Positions 25,187-38,259 of a stretch of DNA of 64,000 bases are shown one piece after another. The notes under the pieces are model-generated. The model was given only the letters and a program-made list of their open reading frames with translations. It was not told where the DNA came from and did not search any database. Each line of letters opens with the position of its first letter. Positions within the stretch are counted from its first letter, which is position 1. Location: positions 13,478-77,477 of the forward strand of contig NMRA01000046.1 in assembly GCA_002633005.1 (NCBI GenBank), given 5' to 3'. The stretch is from Phoronis australis. Taxonomy: Eukaryota > Phoronida > Phoronidae. The position numbers and the translations under genes are program-made.

Positions 25187-26383
25187 CTTTTTAGCATACG
25201 AAAAAGTGTGATGTGTATACAGGGGTTAGACAACTACCAAATATTCAAGAGCATAAGGAGCACCGACTGGGCGTAAAAACTTAAATATCAGATGATCGCA
25301 ACAGCCTCAAGCTGTTTAAGAACGAAGACCTGTACTGTTAGTTTGGAAATAAACATGTGTTCTGTCTCATTACGAGAAAAACTGGCGAACGATGGTGCTC
25401 TCAGCTCATAGTCTATTATTAAAAGCGACAAAAACAATTAAGTATCACTTTATTAAGCTGAATCACGTTGACAACAATTGAAAACCGTCAAATGTATCAG
25501 GAAACAAATCATCTGAAAACAGTTTCACGAAACCAAAACACTCTGTAGGCCTACACCTTGGTGAAAAGATACACAGGAGCAGTTCGCAGAGGGACCAGCC
25601 TCCCGTTCAGTATCGTTAGGACCTCGCCGCTAAAAAGCAAGACTTCGCGAGATTTCATGAGATGTTGCCGTGTATTTTAAATAAGAACACGTGACTTTGA
25701 CTAGGTTTTAGCTAGGTACTAGCGTCTACTGAACGCACGCCTGATGTACACTGAGAGTACACAAAAACTCTGGCCTGATCCGTCACGAGACTAAAAGTGC
25801 GCCTGTGGTTGTTATCCCTATAAAATAGTCGATCTGTCGCGGGACCAAACACTAAGTACTGGCTGAGATAAATAGTTTTACAAACGGCACACTTTGGTAA
25901 AAAACATCACAAGTCTATTTCGCCGAGGGACCAGAAATACACTGAAACTCGATATCTACACAAATCAAGCTGGCCTGGTCCGTCGCAAGACCTAAAGCGT
26001 ACTTTGCAAAAAAATTTGAATTGAAAACTTCTCTTCAGACACTTTTTAATCCCCATTGGATGCTCATACATGTAGTTCATACATCTGGTGGTCAGTCTGC
26101 TGTGAAAGTTTGTCTAGGAAGGGTTTTCGCACCGTTCTCTAGTACTCACTGGAAGAAAAAAGTATTGAGAACAGATATAACTAAGCACTACGTGAAATAA
26201 GATTTTGGATATGAAGCAGACAGACTCAAGTGGAAATACAAGCCAGAATCAGTTTCTGTGCTCTCGTAGACCCTCTGCTGTACTGGGTAAATTTGGCATG
26301 TCCAAAAATAATTTCTATTTCGTTTTCATTGTACACAAGCATAAAAACCGACATTATTACAAACTGTGTATAATTATAACTTA

Positions 26384-26593
26384 TTACCTGGGTGTTTCTC
26401 TGGGAACGTTGGTCCTATCTTTCTGTTGCCTAGACTGCCGAAGAATCTGTACATAGGATCCAATGGTTTGCTGCTCTTGGAACCATTCTACCCAGACAAA
26501 TAATTCTTCGATGTTTGTTCCCAACGCTTGCACTTCGTCAACTGCTGTGTCAATGAGCTTATACGCCTCTACATTGTCAACATCTCGTTTCAC
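26384..26593 (-). pseudogene. Possible hAT/ZMYM1-like transposase central remnant
   Basis: Minus-strand frame with DVDNVEAYKLIDTAVDEVQA and LGTNIEELFVWVEWFQEQ. It resembles the helical segment that precedes the insertion domain in hAT and ZMYM1-like transposases (A...V..T...L...R...E). The next minus-strand stretch near 26250-26300 reads MPNLPSTAEGLREHRN, reminiscent of the following P...GRQ.HR.N motif. The frame ends ACACCCAG|GTAATA, either a stop in TAA or a splice donor. Homology is suggested, not proved. Confidence 0.4.
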
Positions 26594-27637
26594 AGCTCAG
26601 TTGGCACTAAGCCCCCTGAGATAACCAAGTCCATTCAAAAGACTTACAGCGTGGGCAACTAAATTCGATCCGTTCATCATGGACTACTTCAAACTTTGAT
26701 GTATCCCAGGACCCATTTGCACCTCAATTGCACTGCAATTTTCGAAATAAACGTCCCAATGTCTGAACGCTTGAAACCTGAAGTACTAACATCAAATAAA
26801 TGCCGATGGGTATGGGCGTTTCTTCGGGTGGGCGTTTCTGCGGAAATTCCCAGTGTAGAAAACGGTAGTGGTGCTTCAGTATTGCAGGTAGAAAGACGGT
26901 AGGTGTTGAGGTCGGCACTAGGGCTCCCTAGGAGACCCGTTGAACATCGCACGACTCCCGCAAGACTTTGTTGTGAAAATACAGCCTCCCCGCAATTTCT
27001 GGTACTGTACACTGTTCGCGAATGCGGTCACTTTGTCAATGTGAGTGCCCCCTTGGGTCATTCCTTGTATAGACATAACTCGTTAGAGTGCATCTTCAAA
27101 CAAAACTCGGGACCAGACCACGGCGCAGGCCACAATAGCAATTCTTCGGAAAACGAGTTTTTTTCAAGTATTACATGTACATGTACACTGTATGATATCG
27201 CGCAAGACAACTTAACTTTACATCAGTCAAATTCGAGTTACAAACGTGTGGGGTGTAATAGGATGACATGGTATGACAGATGAGGTAAAAACAGTTGCAC
27301 GTCAATTTGCCTGAATACCAGGATTGCGGCACCACAGTATTTCCCCTAATCAAATGAAAACATATCTTAGAGTAAAGAAACTAGTTACCTAAATAAATCA
27401 GCTATAGAGCTGCTCTTTCAGCGGTGGATCCATCTAAAATGTTTGGCTACATCAGAAGTGTCGTCGGAAGCGCGCGCACAATTGATCTCCGGGGTTTTGC
27501 TGACGAGCCACGAAGACTCGAAACGCGTTGATTTAAAAAATATTTTTAAAGTGAACCCCCCCTCGTTTACTTGGGGTTTACACACGCTGGCGGTGCCGTT
27601 TTTGTTTTGCTGGAGACGTTTTTTTTTTTTTTTTCTA

Positions 27638-27679
27638 NNNNNNNNNNNNNNNNNNNNNNNNNNNNNNNNNNNNNNNNNN
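27638..27679. other. Assembly gap (42 N)
   Basis: Run of 42 N between a poly(T) stretch and a G/C-rich end of the hAT element. The low-complexity flanks probably caused the gap, and its true length is unknown. Confidence 0.99.
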
Positions 27680-27751
27680 TTTTGGGTCCTGGCCCGAGGG
27701 GGGGTTTAAACCCCCTGAACCCCCCCCCCCCGTAGATCCTCCACTGAACTA

Positions 27752-30700
27752 AAATGTTATTTTTATCCCAATAATATTTACTGTCACCCAATTTTCCTGA
27801 CCTTCTCTAGCACTAGAATGTGATCTCCAATAAGAATCTCTGAGAAAAGTGCTTGTCTAGACAAGATAATTCACATCATAAGCCTTTTCTAAATATTTGT
27901 TTTGATCTTATGCTGCAGTATAAGACAATTATGTACTTGAGGCCCATCCCTTTGAAGTCCTACATTTCATAAGCTGATAAACCTGACTAATACATATCCA
28001 GACAAGCAAAGGAAGGTCCAACAGCTCCCTAATCTCAGTGCTCTACCACTTTCCTAATAGCCAAACAATAAAGAGAACTTTCCCTCCTTGGTCTGGACCT
28101 TGTCAAACTCCCCTCCGGCCATGATTTTGGATCTGCGTCCAGGTATAGACCAAATCCAAGAATGAAAATACTAAGCTCAGACTAACCATGGAAAGCCCAG
28201 TGCTGATTAGCCAGGCTTATAATACACTAGGTGTATGTCAGCCACAAGCAGATACTGGTGAGTGAGGTGCCCTCTAAAGTAGTTTTACCCTTCTTCAATC
28301 CTAAGATACGTTGCATTGAAGGGTACAGAAGGTCGGGGGGAAGTGGCAGCTTAATTTCCAACCCAGTGATCCTGGTCAAGAACAAGAACAGATGCAATGT
28401 CGTCACCGAGTATGTCATTTGCAATGAAACTTTCCAAAATTCATGTATAATCTAGGAAACCGTTCAGTCGATTTGTGTAGGTGGAAAAAGGAATCTTTTC
28501 TAAAGTGAAAATTGACTCCAAAAGTGAAATTTTTCGTGGGCAATTTTGTAAGAAAAGGCACCCCATGTCCTGTCTTCTAAGTCAGAGCTTCTGCAGTCGG
28601 AATAGAAAATGTTTTCTTCAGTCATCATCTGCGCACCTCTCACAGACCCCAACCATGCCTAGAAACAAAACTACAAGAAACGCATTGCACTACTCAGCTC
28701 CCTCAGTCTGACTTAATGACTATTAACACTTAAACTAAAAGGTATTGAATCAAATTATAAAAACATGAAATCTATGACACTTGACAAATTCAAACTGTTG
28801 AGTACAAGTTTGTGTTATTTACCGGTATGTGATGTCAATAAGGTTCAAAGGTCTGAGCAATAAGAGGGTTTTAAGGTCACTGGTTAATTGACTGTCATAC
28901 ACAACTATTTTCTTATATTTTGTTCCATTTTCAATAGACTCAGGATAAGTTGTACTTGACTCTAGGACCACTGTATACACATTGGTACACAGAACAGACA
29001 CGGCTTAAAACAGTAACAGATTATTCAGGTAAAATGTATATAATTTCATTAAAAAACTGATATTAAATCTGTATTTTGCCGATGTTTAGATGTCAATGTT
29101 TAAATCTTAACTAACACGATTTATTTAAATCATAAGCATATCCATCCAGTCTTGAATTGTTGCAGAATGAGTCGTGGGACCTCAAGTCACAGACAATGTG
29201 CACCGTACATGCCCCATTTTCAAAACTGCAAATTTTGAGTTGACCAAACCCAACAAGCACTGCAGCGGTTTTCCAATGCTCTCATTGGTAACCAAAATAA
29301 AATCCTATCATGGTGACGAATTTTACGGAACCAATTTTATGAAATTAAAAGCCATCATATGATTTCGTTCTTAGCCAGCTAAACAGGAGATACATACAGA
29401 TTTAATTGAAAAAACACTACAGAACTCAGCAAGAAATTGTGTGGAGTGTAAAAGTAAATGAGCAACAAAAGTGCTGAAAATTGCGTGGAAGACTGCATCG
29501 CAAATGTTATACTTTTAGGTTTTTCACATTTTTCTGTAAAAGTTAGGTAGCACCAACAAGGCTTCATCATGTTCAAGTTCTGTTACCATTGGTAACATCA
29601 GACAAAAACTACACTCACAAAAATCTTAGAAGCCATAAAACTTGTAAAACAAGTGATTTTGGCGATCACTTTCGTCAGAATTGATAAGACTTAAACTACA
29701 GTAAAATCTCACAATTTTTGGACACGTCATAGTGGCGGAAAAAAGTGAAACTTTTCCTTATCCATTAGTAGCGCCAAATTAATTTATAGTTATCATAACT
29801 TCAATATCATAGTTACCATCACTCAAGTAATGCTTTCACAAAAAGTGGACAATCACAACATTAGAAACCATTGATAGTAAAAACGTCAACACAGACAACC
29901 ATTTTTGTTTGAAATTGGTGGGATAGTGGAATTACTATAGCTGACTGCATGCTTAGTCATCTAAAGTGTCAGTCAATTGCATTGGCAGTAGAGAAGCCAT
30001 ACAGTTTGTCAAGTGGTTTAGTTATACCTCTAGGAAATGTGTTAGTCTCAACAGTGACACAATGCAACACCTACACCATGAAACAGTCATATCATGTTGT
30101 CGTTAAAAATGACATGGTATATTTCAACCTAATATAGTTTTATCTCCCTAATTTCACTTAGATTAAATTATGAGAAAATTCCTCAGGTAATTTAAAGCAA
30201 CTACAGAATAATTTTGTGACACCTTTCACATGGTGCCTTTAATTAATCTGTTTTGTAAACAGATTAAGACCCATTCACACTGGGTAATATCAAACTTCAA
30301 CAGGTTGCAACTGGGGCTCATTTCCAACTGGAACACAAAAATGTAACTGTTGCTGTAGTTGTGAAATGTTTAATACTTATGATCAATATTAATAGCTTTA
30401 GTCCATCATGTTATTAGACATGCTCAGCGACCACTCAGCAACTTATCCCTATTGCTAACAGGAGGAACATTAATCCATAAATATACCTGTATTAGGGTAA
30501 TATGATGTGTGGTACTTCCATGCGTATTAGGGTCTAAGTCACACCAAGGAAGCTCTCAAGTCAATCTCAACAACCAGAAAAAATGAAGTGGGAGTTCATG
30601 AAGCATTGTGAAATCTGAGTAAGAACTGTGTAGGCACTTTTGGCCAAACCAGGTTTTGCCTGTCCTATACCCATAGAAGTCTTAAAAGACAGGCTCAGAT

Positions 30701-33700
30701 CTACTGAGAAGTGAAAGGACCGTTATAATATACTAATGAAAGAAAAATATGTCAACTAAAAATTATATGAAAACATGTCTTAAAGAATGCATCCACACTA
30801 AAGTATTAATTTTGAAATAGAGATTTCACAGAAAGATTGCATTGTTTCTGAGCCAGACATTCATTTCCAGGGCCAATGCAAAAAGTTACTCAAAGTAATG
30901 TCTAGATCAGACTAGGTACTGAATATAGGCTGCCCAGGCAACACAGTTCACGCAGGTTCTTAAACATTAAGCATGAGTTCCACCATTCAAGGACCTGTAA
31001 ACGATTCTCTGACTCACAAACTAGTGTCTCAGCACTCATAAATATGGCCACAACAAAAAAACATCTATTAACAAACACAGTTCACAGATGGCAATCACAG
31101 ATCTAACACTTGCAAACATGGCTCAATAATGTACCCTTCACTGTTCACCAGTCTTTACCAATATGAGTCCCATCAGCTGTGCATTAGGCGTGGAAGTCAT
31201 GTTTTGTGAGTATCAGCAAGAGTTTGTGAATTAGTGAATCGTAATTATAGGTTTGTAAGCCTTGCTGATAAGTAAGCAACTGCTCATAAGTGTGAGCACC
31301 GCAAACATAATTCACAAACTTTCAAATATATATCTATAATCATACTATTTGTTATTGTTATACATTCCAAAAAAGAAGACAGGTATAGAAACAAAAATGC
31401 AAAATAAAGGTAAGAAACTGAGGAGAATTCCCGATGCTCATAACATGAGCAGTAATTTTTTATTTGGTTGCTTGACCACAAACAGCGAAATTAACAATGC
31501 CTTAATTTACATAAAACGTGAGATGACTGAAACAGCCCAGGTAAACTGTAGACATTTCAATGAAGCGCATAACACCATGCGCATTATTTCCTCATTACAA
31601 GTCACAGGTGAAAAATGATATCAGTTCTGATACATAATGACAGAAATGAATGCATATACGGCTAGTTATTTCATGACATTTCAGTTGGTGGCGGCATATT
31701 AACATAGGTCCAACAGGATGGGGGATACCAGTCATACCTCACGCAGACACACCTAGACCCTAAGTAGATGTGGTCACTAGGAAAGTTCTTCCACAACAAT
31801 CTGTCTCACCTTAATTGTAAGGTAACACAGTAACTTGAAGTCATTCGTTTGTCTTCCTTATGATATTACCCATAATTCACAGATGAGTACAATATAAATA
31901 ACAAGTCCAACTCACGGGATTTCTTTTTTTCATCTGGATTTGACTGGACGATACAATTAATGGCTGCATTGGGTAGAAAGAGCATCCACAGTCTGAAGTT
32001 AGGAAACAACACAGTTTTTCTCAGTAGTGAGACCCCCAGTGTGTTTAAAGAGGCATTCCCAACGTGCCCTAATCTGCCAACATTATATTAAAGGCATCAT
32101 AGCTGAGAATTGTTTAAATAATGTAAATTTTATTTCCTACACGCGCATTAAGTCAAAGTGGTAACCATTGAATAGTGTTCTGTTCCTAATCGAAGCAACA
32201 TATAAATGTATGGTAAATAGGCAGCCTATAGTGACTTGAACAGCTTTATGGTAGTTCAGTGACACATGACTTCTGGACAATCAAACCTTGATGTGTGTAT
32301 CAGACCAAAGAACTATATTTCTCTGAACAGACCAGACCACAGATTCCATAATGAAATGGGAAAATGTAATTAACCACCGAAACACAGCTAATTCTGGTTA
32401 AGAGCTTTGTTGCTAGTCAACCATATCTAATTTTATTTTTAAAGAAATATTTTATCTTTTAGTTACCTGTAAGTTTTGCAATTTTGAGAAAAATAGTTTT
32501 CTTTGGCACCAGCAGTGATCATAATTAAATTTGATTTCGTTCTGACCAAATCTGGTAGTCCTGATTGGTGATATACATAAAGATTCATAACGATTTTGTG
32601 TACTTTAAAAGATAAAATATTTCATGCTAATATGCTAATCTAATTTGAACAAGTGGATTCTCCTTATCATGGGTGAGGTTTGGTAATTAACTGTCCTTCT
32701 GTCACTCTAGATTTTATTGAAATATGATTAATTGGCAGGTGTTAGTACTCAGTGTATTACTTGAAGAGGTCCCACCTGTAGCACACTTCCAAACACTCCA
32801 CAGTCAGGCTCAACATTATCTTGGGAACACACTTAATCTTCTTCAATGGTGCACTCGGCCCACAGTTTTTTCACCTTCTTGACCCTTTTAACTAAGCCTC
32901 TTATGCCTCAGGGGGTTCTTATGACGTGTTAATATTGACATAACACACATTTTTAAAACCTAAGTGTGATGGGAAAAAATATCATTCAAACTGTTATCAC
33001 AAAAGTTCATTTTGTTTGGTCTTGAAATTATCAGCGACAGAAACAATGTCATACATAAACATGTAGCTGCCTAAAACATTTTGCTAACAACGAAAATAAA
33101 CATATTTGTTCTCAAAAATAAATTCACACACATAAATTACCAGGGTCTTGCGCACAATATTGCCCCATGGGGATTATGTAAAACTCTCTATTAGTAAGAA
33201 TCCCTCTTGACAACAGTCTATTCAGGAGTAAACACATTAACATCTCCTCTGTAATTATGAGGCTACCGCTAGCCATTATGTCTTTAGCTCAAAAACTAGT
33301 ACCATATTTCTATTTGTTCAAGACTGAGTACATTTGTACAAATAATTAAATTTTAGACAAGGTACTGTTTTATTACACAACAAACCATGTTGACCATAGT
33401 GTAAAATATTCATATTTTTCATTTTTGTGGATGAATTAGTCAAAGAGTAACTGCACTAGTCGACCAAATTGTGTGGAGATACGGTAAATGTGAAGAATTA
33501 GCACACCTGGGGGAGGGGGGTATTAAAGTGACTATACAACCATATGATAAGGATGGGTGGCTGATGGACAGGCACTCCAGCCTGAACAGACCATCTCAAT
33601 GAGGGCTTTTTGAAACTGAACCTGTTGAACAAGCCGCTATCTATACCTCAACAAGTTTACTTTTACCGTTGCTGTGAATGTTGAGAGCCAGGTGAGGGTG

Positions 33701-35999
33701 TATCATTAGCAGTTGACAGGTCATAAACTAGTCAGAAAAAGCATGCACAAATACATGGTCGGCACAGCACTGAAATAAGTGGGGAGCTTTTGCCCCCCCC
33801 CCTCTAGCCCCCTATGGTGCACTGCCCATGAAATAAGCAGTCAACCCACAATACACAAACAAGACAATAGAAAACAACTCTCTCCATTCAGTAGTGTAAT
33901 GTTCAACGCAAGTGTTCAGCCCCTACCAAGAAATCTGATTGGAACTCACAACCTAAATCCTTTCTCAATTAACTGCATTACCAATTTTAGTAAAGGTTCA
34001 TTACTTGAATTTAACACAGGTGAACGTTGACATTGTAACACTGGTCTACTAAACCTAAATGCAAATCAGTTCAAAAGACCCAAATCAAGACAGTTTTGAT
34101 GACAGAACATGCTTTAAGCAGTTTAAGTGCAAAAGACCCACCTTGGGCATAATGGCAAGTGAGATGATAACAGAGCCTAGGAGATGTGTACCTCATCAAG
34201 CTGAATCTCTAAAGGGATGAGGTTCTTCAATAAGATCGATGGCTAAAGCTTGAGAGCATGCCTTAGATGTGATGATACCTATCTCATTATCACCAGGTGA
34301 TAGACTACTGTTGATATATCATGTTTGGCCTCCAACACATATTCATTAGTCACCTGAAAACAGCCATGGTGCAGGTTACCATGGAGAGGGCTCAGAGGAA
34401 GACATCTACAATACAGTAGCATTTCTGAATTAGTTTTCTCCATAAGAAGTGACCAAACATTATTTTTTCAAAGTGTTTCAATTGTTGCCATGGTGACTGT
34501 TCACGAACCTGTGACTGCAGATACAGTTGGTCCAAACATTCGGATACAGTTCCATAAAAAGAAAACTGTTTATTAATCTGGTTACAAAATGCGAACTAAT
34601 TAAAACTCCACCAATGAGAACAAACAATACACAGTTGTCATGCACACTCTACACTTTACATCAAACACCTCGTCCTTAAGAGCATGTAGCACAAAAAGGA
34701 ACATAGGAATTAATCTCCCAAATCTCATTAAAAAACTGTAAGGTATTTAAGAGATACTGCAGTGGATGCCAGACACCTGGACAGCCAGACAGAAATGATG
34801 GCAATATGCACCCACATAAGCAGAATGGGTACATAATAATAGGGTGGGGTAAGTTTACTTATTATTTATTTATTCATTTATTGTGATATTTAAAATGAGG
34901 GTGGCCTCTACAGTGACAGCACTGCTTTCCAAGAGGGCCTTTAAGTTGTCACATGTGTGTTAAGTTGCACCAGCAAATGACTAACTAGTACTCATTCTAG
35001 GATTAACCTGTTCCAGGGATGGTACCATACTTGCAATTTCAATACGCAAAGAGTGGACAAATCTGTATCGTAAGTCGTGCCCACATTACAAATTACCCTA
35101 GAGAACACTTTACCCTAGAGCAACAGCCGAGCATCCACACAGCACTCTCTACATCATTTGCATCCAAACTGTGACTTACTTTGGGTCAACCTACCCTAGA
35201 ACAAGGCGCTACTTGATAAGGTGTCACACATGTGGATAGCTGCCCCAGCACAAGTAATGTCCACGCTACTACTGTAACTCTAATTGGTGACAACTTTTGT
35301 TCTAGAAGTATGGAGTCTTCATACAATATGGCCAACAACTGAAATTCTGTTTTGTTGAATGTTTCAACAAAAGTACAGATTAAGTATATTTTAGTCCATT
35401 ACGAGCATGTTTTGCAGTATGTTATATCATAAAACAAGATTTGATAAAATGTAATCAGACATTAAAAAATAGAAAAAAAATAACCACTTTGACAGTTATT
35501 TTTGTGGGGAAACAAGTGGAAAATTACAATAATTTGTTTTGGGGTAACTCCTGCTGTCCACGACATCATAGACAGTTAGACTGCCACCTAGAACTTCTGA
35601 TCCAACCCCAGCATTACTTTGACGAGGCATCCTAAAATTAGACGTTATCGCTCTCCTATTAAACCTTTCACCACAATGTATATAAATATTTATATATATA
35701 TAAAATATAGCCTTCAGCTACTTCTCTATACAACAGTCAGGGTAAGCATTACATCAATCCAAACATATTAAGTTCACATTGTATTTTCACTATCACGAAA
35801 ACATAGATAAAACTCCTAACAACAGGGAATATAGCTTTGAAGATTTACACGTATTAAGTATGGCAGAGAGACTGATTATATTTCAAAATGTAAAAAGTAT
35901 GAGTAAGAGCACTTAATCAATAAAAGTGAAGGTGAGTTGGAACATGAGTGTAACAAGCACTACTTATTTGGAAAGCAAGTGAATATTATACCTCATCTT
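27752..35999. other. 8.2 kb without a supported gene
   Basis: Several short frames were weighed and not called. These include a possible plus-strand mini-exon 28190-28257 with ACCATGG start context and a CTG|GTGAGT donor, and a minus-strand frame at 28227-28424. A perfect hairpin with 11-bp arms (TTAATCTGTTT/AAACAGATTAA) lies at 30243-30267. A 49-bp G/C-rich block between TGAAATAAG direct repeats lies at 33771-33837. AT-rich simple sequence lies near 34855-34885 and 35680-35705. Confidence 0.45.
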
Positions 36000-36189
36000 T
36001 TAAATTTCTTCAATTTCTAACTTTATGGGAAGTTCCATTTTAACATTTTCTACTAGATCAGAAATGATAAACAAGTACACACAATTTAACAGAAAAAATG
36101 CCATGGTGACAAGAGTATAGGTTGAGATCAGCCACATGTAGTGGCCATGCACCATCACATCTGGGATGCAAGCTTTTGCAAGGAGGAAA
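36000..36189 (-). CDS. Terminal exon of an unidentified membrane protein
   Basis: Acceptor CTGTATTCAG (AG 36191-36190) preceded by pyrimidine-rich TTTTTCCC, then one base plus 62 codons and TAA. The peptide runs FLLAKACIPDVMVHGHY, then a clear transmembrane helix (WLISTYTLVTMAFFLLNCVY continuing LFII), then an acidic/basic tail ending MELPIKLEIEEI. Codon flow and hydrophobic patterning look protein-like. The family is not recognised. The orientation would leave the C-terminal tail after the last membrane segment. The upstream exon must end in phase 2; none was identified with confidence. The plus-strand frame over the same bases is regarded as a shadow. Confidence 0.45.
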
Positions 36190-36979
36190 CTGAATACAGT
36201 TTCCAAGGGAAAAACATTATTTAAAAACAGGCATAAAAATATCGTGTTGATACCTTTTTGTGTCATTCTAGGTGAGTATAGATTGGGTCCCCTGACCCCC
36301 TTCCCCCAATATGTTTATAATGTCAAGGTCTCATCAAAGTTGAAAAAATAAATTAATGAACAGGATAAACATTGTTGGATTATGATGGAACAATATGTTA
36401 TACTTAAAGCTGTATTTCACTTAGAGTTTAGTCAAATTAGGCCTTTTTACTATCATAACATTGGTCTCATGATATTCCTTACTTTAACAGGATTCTATTT
36501 CGGTTACCAAAGATTAGAAAACGGTTAAGACCCCTGAAAATGGTTGATAGGTTACAAGACAGGAGTTGGTAATAGAAATAGAGTGCTATCACAGTGAAGA
36601 ATATTATAACACCAATAATATGAGAGTAAAAGGCCAACTAAACAGTTCCAAATGTAGCTTTAAATCTCAACGATGTATAAACATTTACAAATACATTTGT
36701 TGATAAGGGACATTGTTGTGTAGACAACATACAAAGGCAAAATGTCATCAGTCTAAGCACTCCTTGAGACATTGCGCTTGAGAAGGTTTCAATGGCCATA
36801 GCAAGGGTATGATATCAAAAGCCATGAAATAATCATTTCACTTTCATTGAACAGGTGATGATGAGAACTGTCTACTCAGAAAACTTGCCTAATCATTGTG
36901 TCAAGGAGGTATTCATTTTGGATAGATACCAGGAATACAGTAATCATTAGCAGAAAAGCACAATCACGACACATGAATA
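36190..36979. other. Intron-like stretch, no feature
   Basis: AT-rich DNA upstream (minus sense) of the terminal exon. Nothing recognised. Confidence 0.5.
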
Positions 36980-37137
36980 GCACAGAACTACATTTAACAA
37001 TCTAGTTTGTAAAATTTTGATAATGTCAATGAAATCCTACTATTTAAGGTTATGTATGGCACAGAACTACATTTAACAATCTAGTTTGTAAAATTTTGAT
37101 AATGTCAATGAAATCATACTATTTAAGGTTATGTATG
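36980..37137. repeat. Tandem duplication, 79 bp x 2
   Basis: Two adjacent 79-base copies starting GCACAGAACTACATTTAACA that differ at one noted base (CCTACT versus CATACT). Recent duplication. Confidence 0.96.
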
Positions 37138-38169
37138 GCCTTTTCAACAAGTGTGTTTAGTTAGCCAAATATGTACAATATTATATTTCAACTCAGTAAA
37201 AGTTTATATTTTCTGAAAATTGAAAGCTTGTAGTATTTGGTGTTTGACTTTTTGCCATTCTACCATAAACTAAGTCAGTAACCATGACTTTTTAGTAAGA
37301 TGTTACAAAAAAGGAAGGTAGATTTTTTAGCAAAACAACGGTATCAATAACATCAGCACATTTCACTGGTAATAATGTTCAACATGAAGTTGCAAAAGTA
37401 TTACAGTTTTCTAAATTAACATACGACTTTCGAATTTTTTCATGAAAGTCATATTTTTGATAGCTTTCATGTGAAAGTGAAACATTAAAAAGAATTCCTA
37501 GAAGTAACTTGGAGAAAAGTGTGTAAAGCATAGTATCTTAAAGTTTAGTGTGAATCTAATAGTTCTGCCTTTTCTGAGACATGACATTCTGAAGTTAGAC
37601 AAATTCGCGATGTTCTAGGGTGCTACATAACCCTAAACTCAAACCTTAACTTAGTAAGATTTATATTTTAATTACTAGACAAATTTTTTATTTCATATAA
37701 AAGTGGATCTCTCTTTATGTCATTTAAAAAGTTGACATGTATTGATGTCCATAACCAACCACATGAATAATCAAGAAATAATTTAGTAGAGTACAATTAA
37801 CCTAAATATATTTACCGGCATATATATCATATGTAGCACTATGCAAATTACAAGATAAAAGATACAAAGAAAGTGTTCAAGAGAGACAAAATCTATAGAT
37901 CTGAGTAACTAGCAAGTCAACTGAAGTGGCTTGTCTCAATGTTACACAAATGAGTAGGAAAATGCAACTTGTATCATCATAAACAAAAAAACACGATGCC
38001 TAAGCAACCTAAAATTGAAAAATAACCAAGTAATAAGCAAGCATATTTGATGACAAACCCACATGGGCGAAACAATTTGTCTGGTATGGTGTTACTCTAA
38101 TGCACCAGACAACAAACCAAAATTTGACTTCTTCTTTTATCACTTTCTCAAAAGAATAATTGTCCTTAC
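37138..38169. other. Non-coding stretch, no feature
   Basis: AT-rich, no open frame, RNA gene or repeat recognised. Confidence 0.5.
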
Positions 38170-38259
38170 TGTTGCCTGTCCATGAGAGCACATCTGATGC
38201 AGGGCACCGCGGTGCATACCCAGATGCTTCGTCCAGCCAGTTAACTGAGTATCTGGGCA
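38170..38259 (-). CDS. Candidate internal exon, gene unknown
   Basis: Ninety bases between a good acceptor (CATTGTGTTCAG, AG 38261-38260) and a good donor (GGCAACA|GTAAGG). Two frames stay open. Phase 0 gives CPDTQLTGWTKHLGMHRG then ALHQMCSHGQAT, with Cys/His spacing faintly like a zinc finger. Phase 1 gives PRYSVNWLDEASGYAPRC then PASDVLSWTGN. The third frame is closed. GC content is higher than the surroundings. It lies on the same strand between the two better exons at 36.0 and 41.0 kb, but neither phase joins directly to the terminal exon, so membership is uncertain. Confidence 0.3.

Larger units (their letters stand above)
24838..27746 (-). mobile_element. Degraded hAT-like DNA transposon, 2.9 kb
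   Basis: Termini are CAGTGGCGGATCTACG (24838-24853) and, inverted, CAGTGGAGGATCTACG (27731-27746), matching at 15 of 16 positions. Both are followed inward by G-rich runs. Identical 5-bp flanks AACTA (24833-24837 and 27747-27751) are the probable target duplication. The interior carries transposase-like remnants on the minus strand, with the C-terminal piece next to the left end, and degenerate repeats around GTCGCGGGACC at 25560-25995. A 42-base N run (27638-27679) sits just inside the right end. The length suits an autonomous element that has decayed. CAG termini with 5-bp TSD point to a hAT-related group; the superfamily call is inferred. Confidence 0.75.

Noticed and set aside
28190-28257. 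Plus-strand mini-exon with ACCATGG start context and GTGAGT donor (MESPVLISQAYNTLGVCQPQ)
   Set aside because: Attractive signals but no partner exon or homology; frames on both strands are open over the area.
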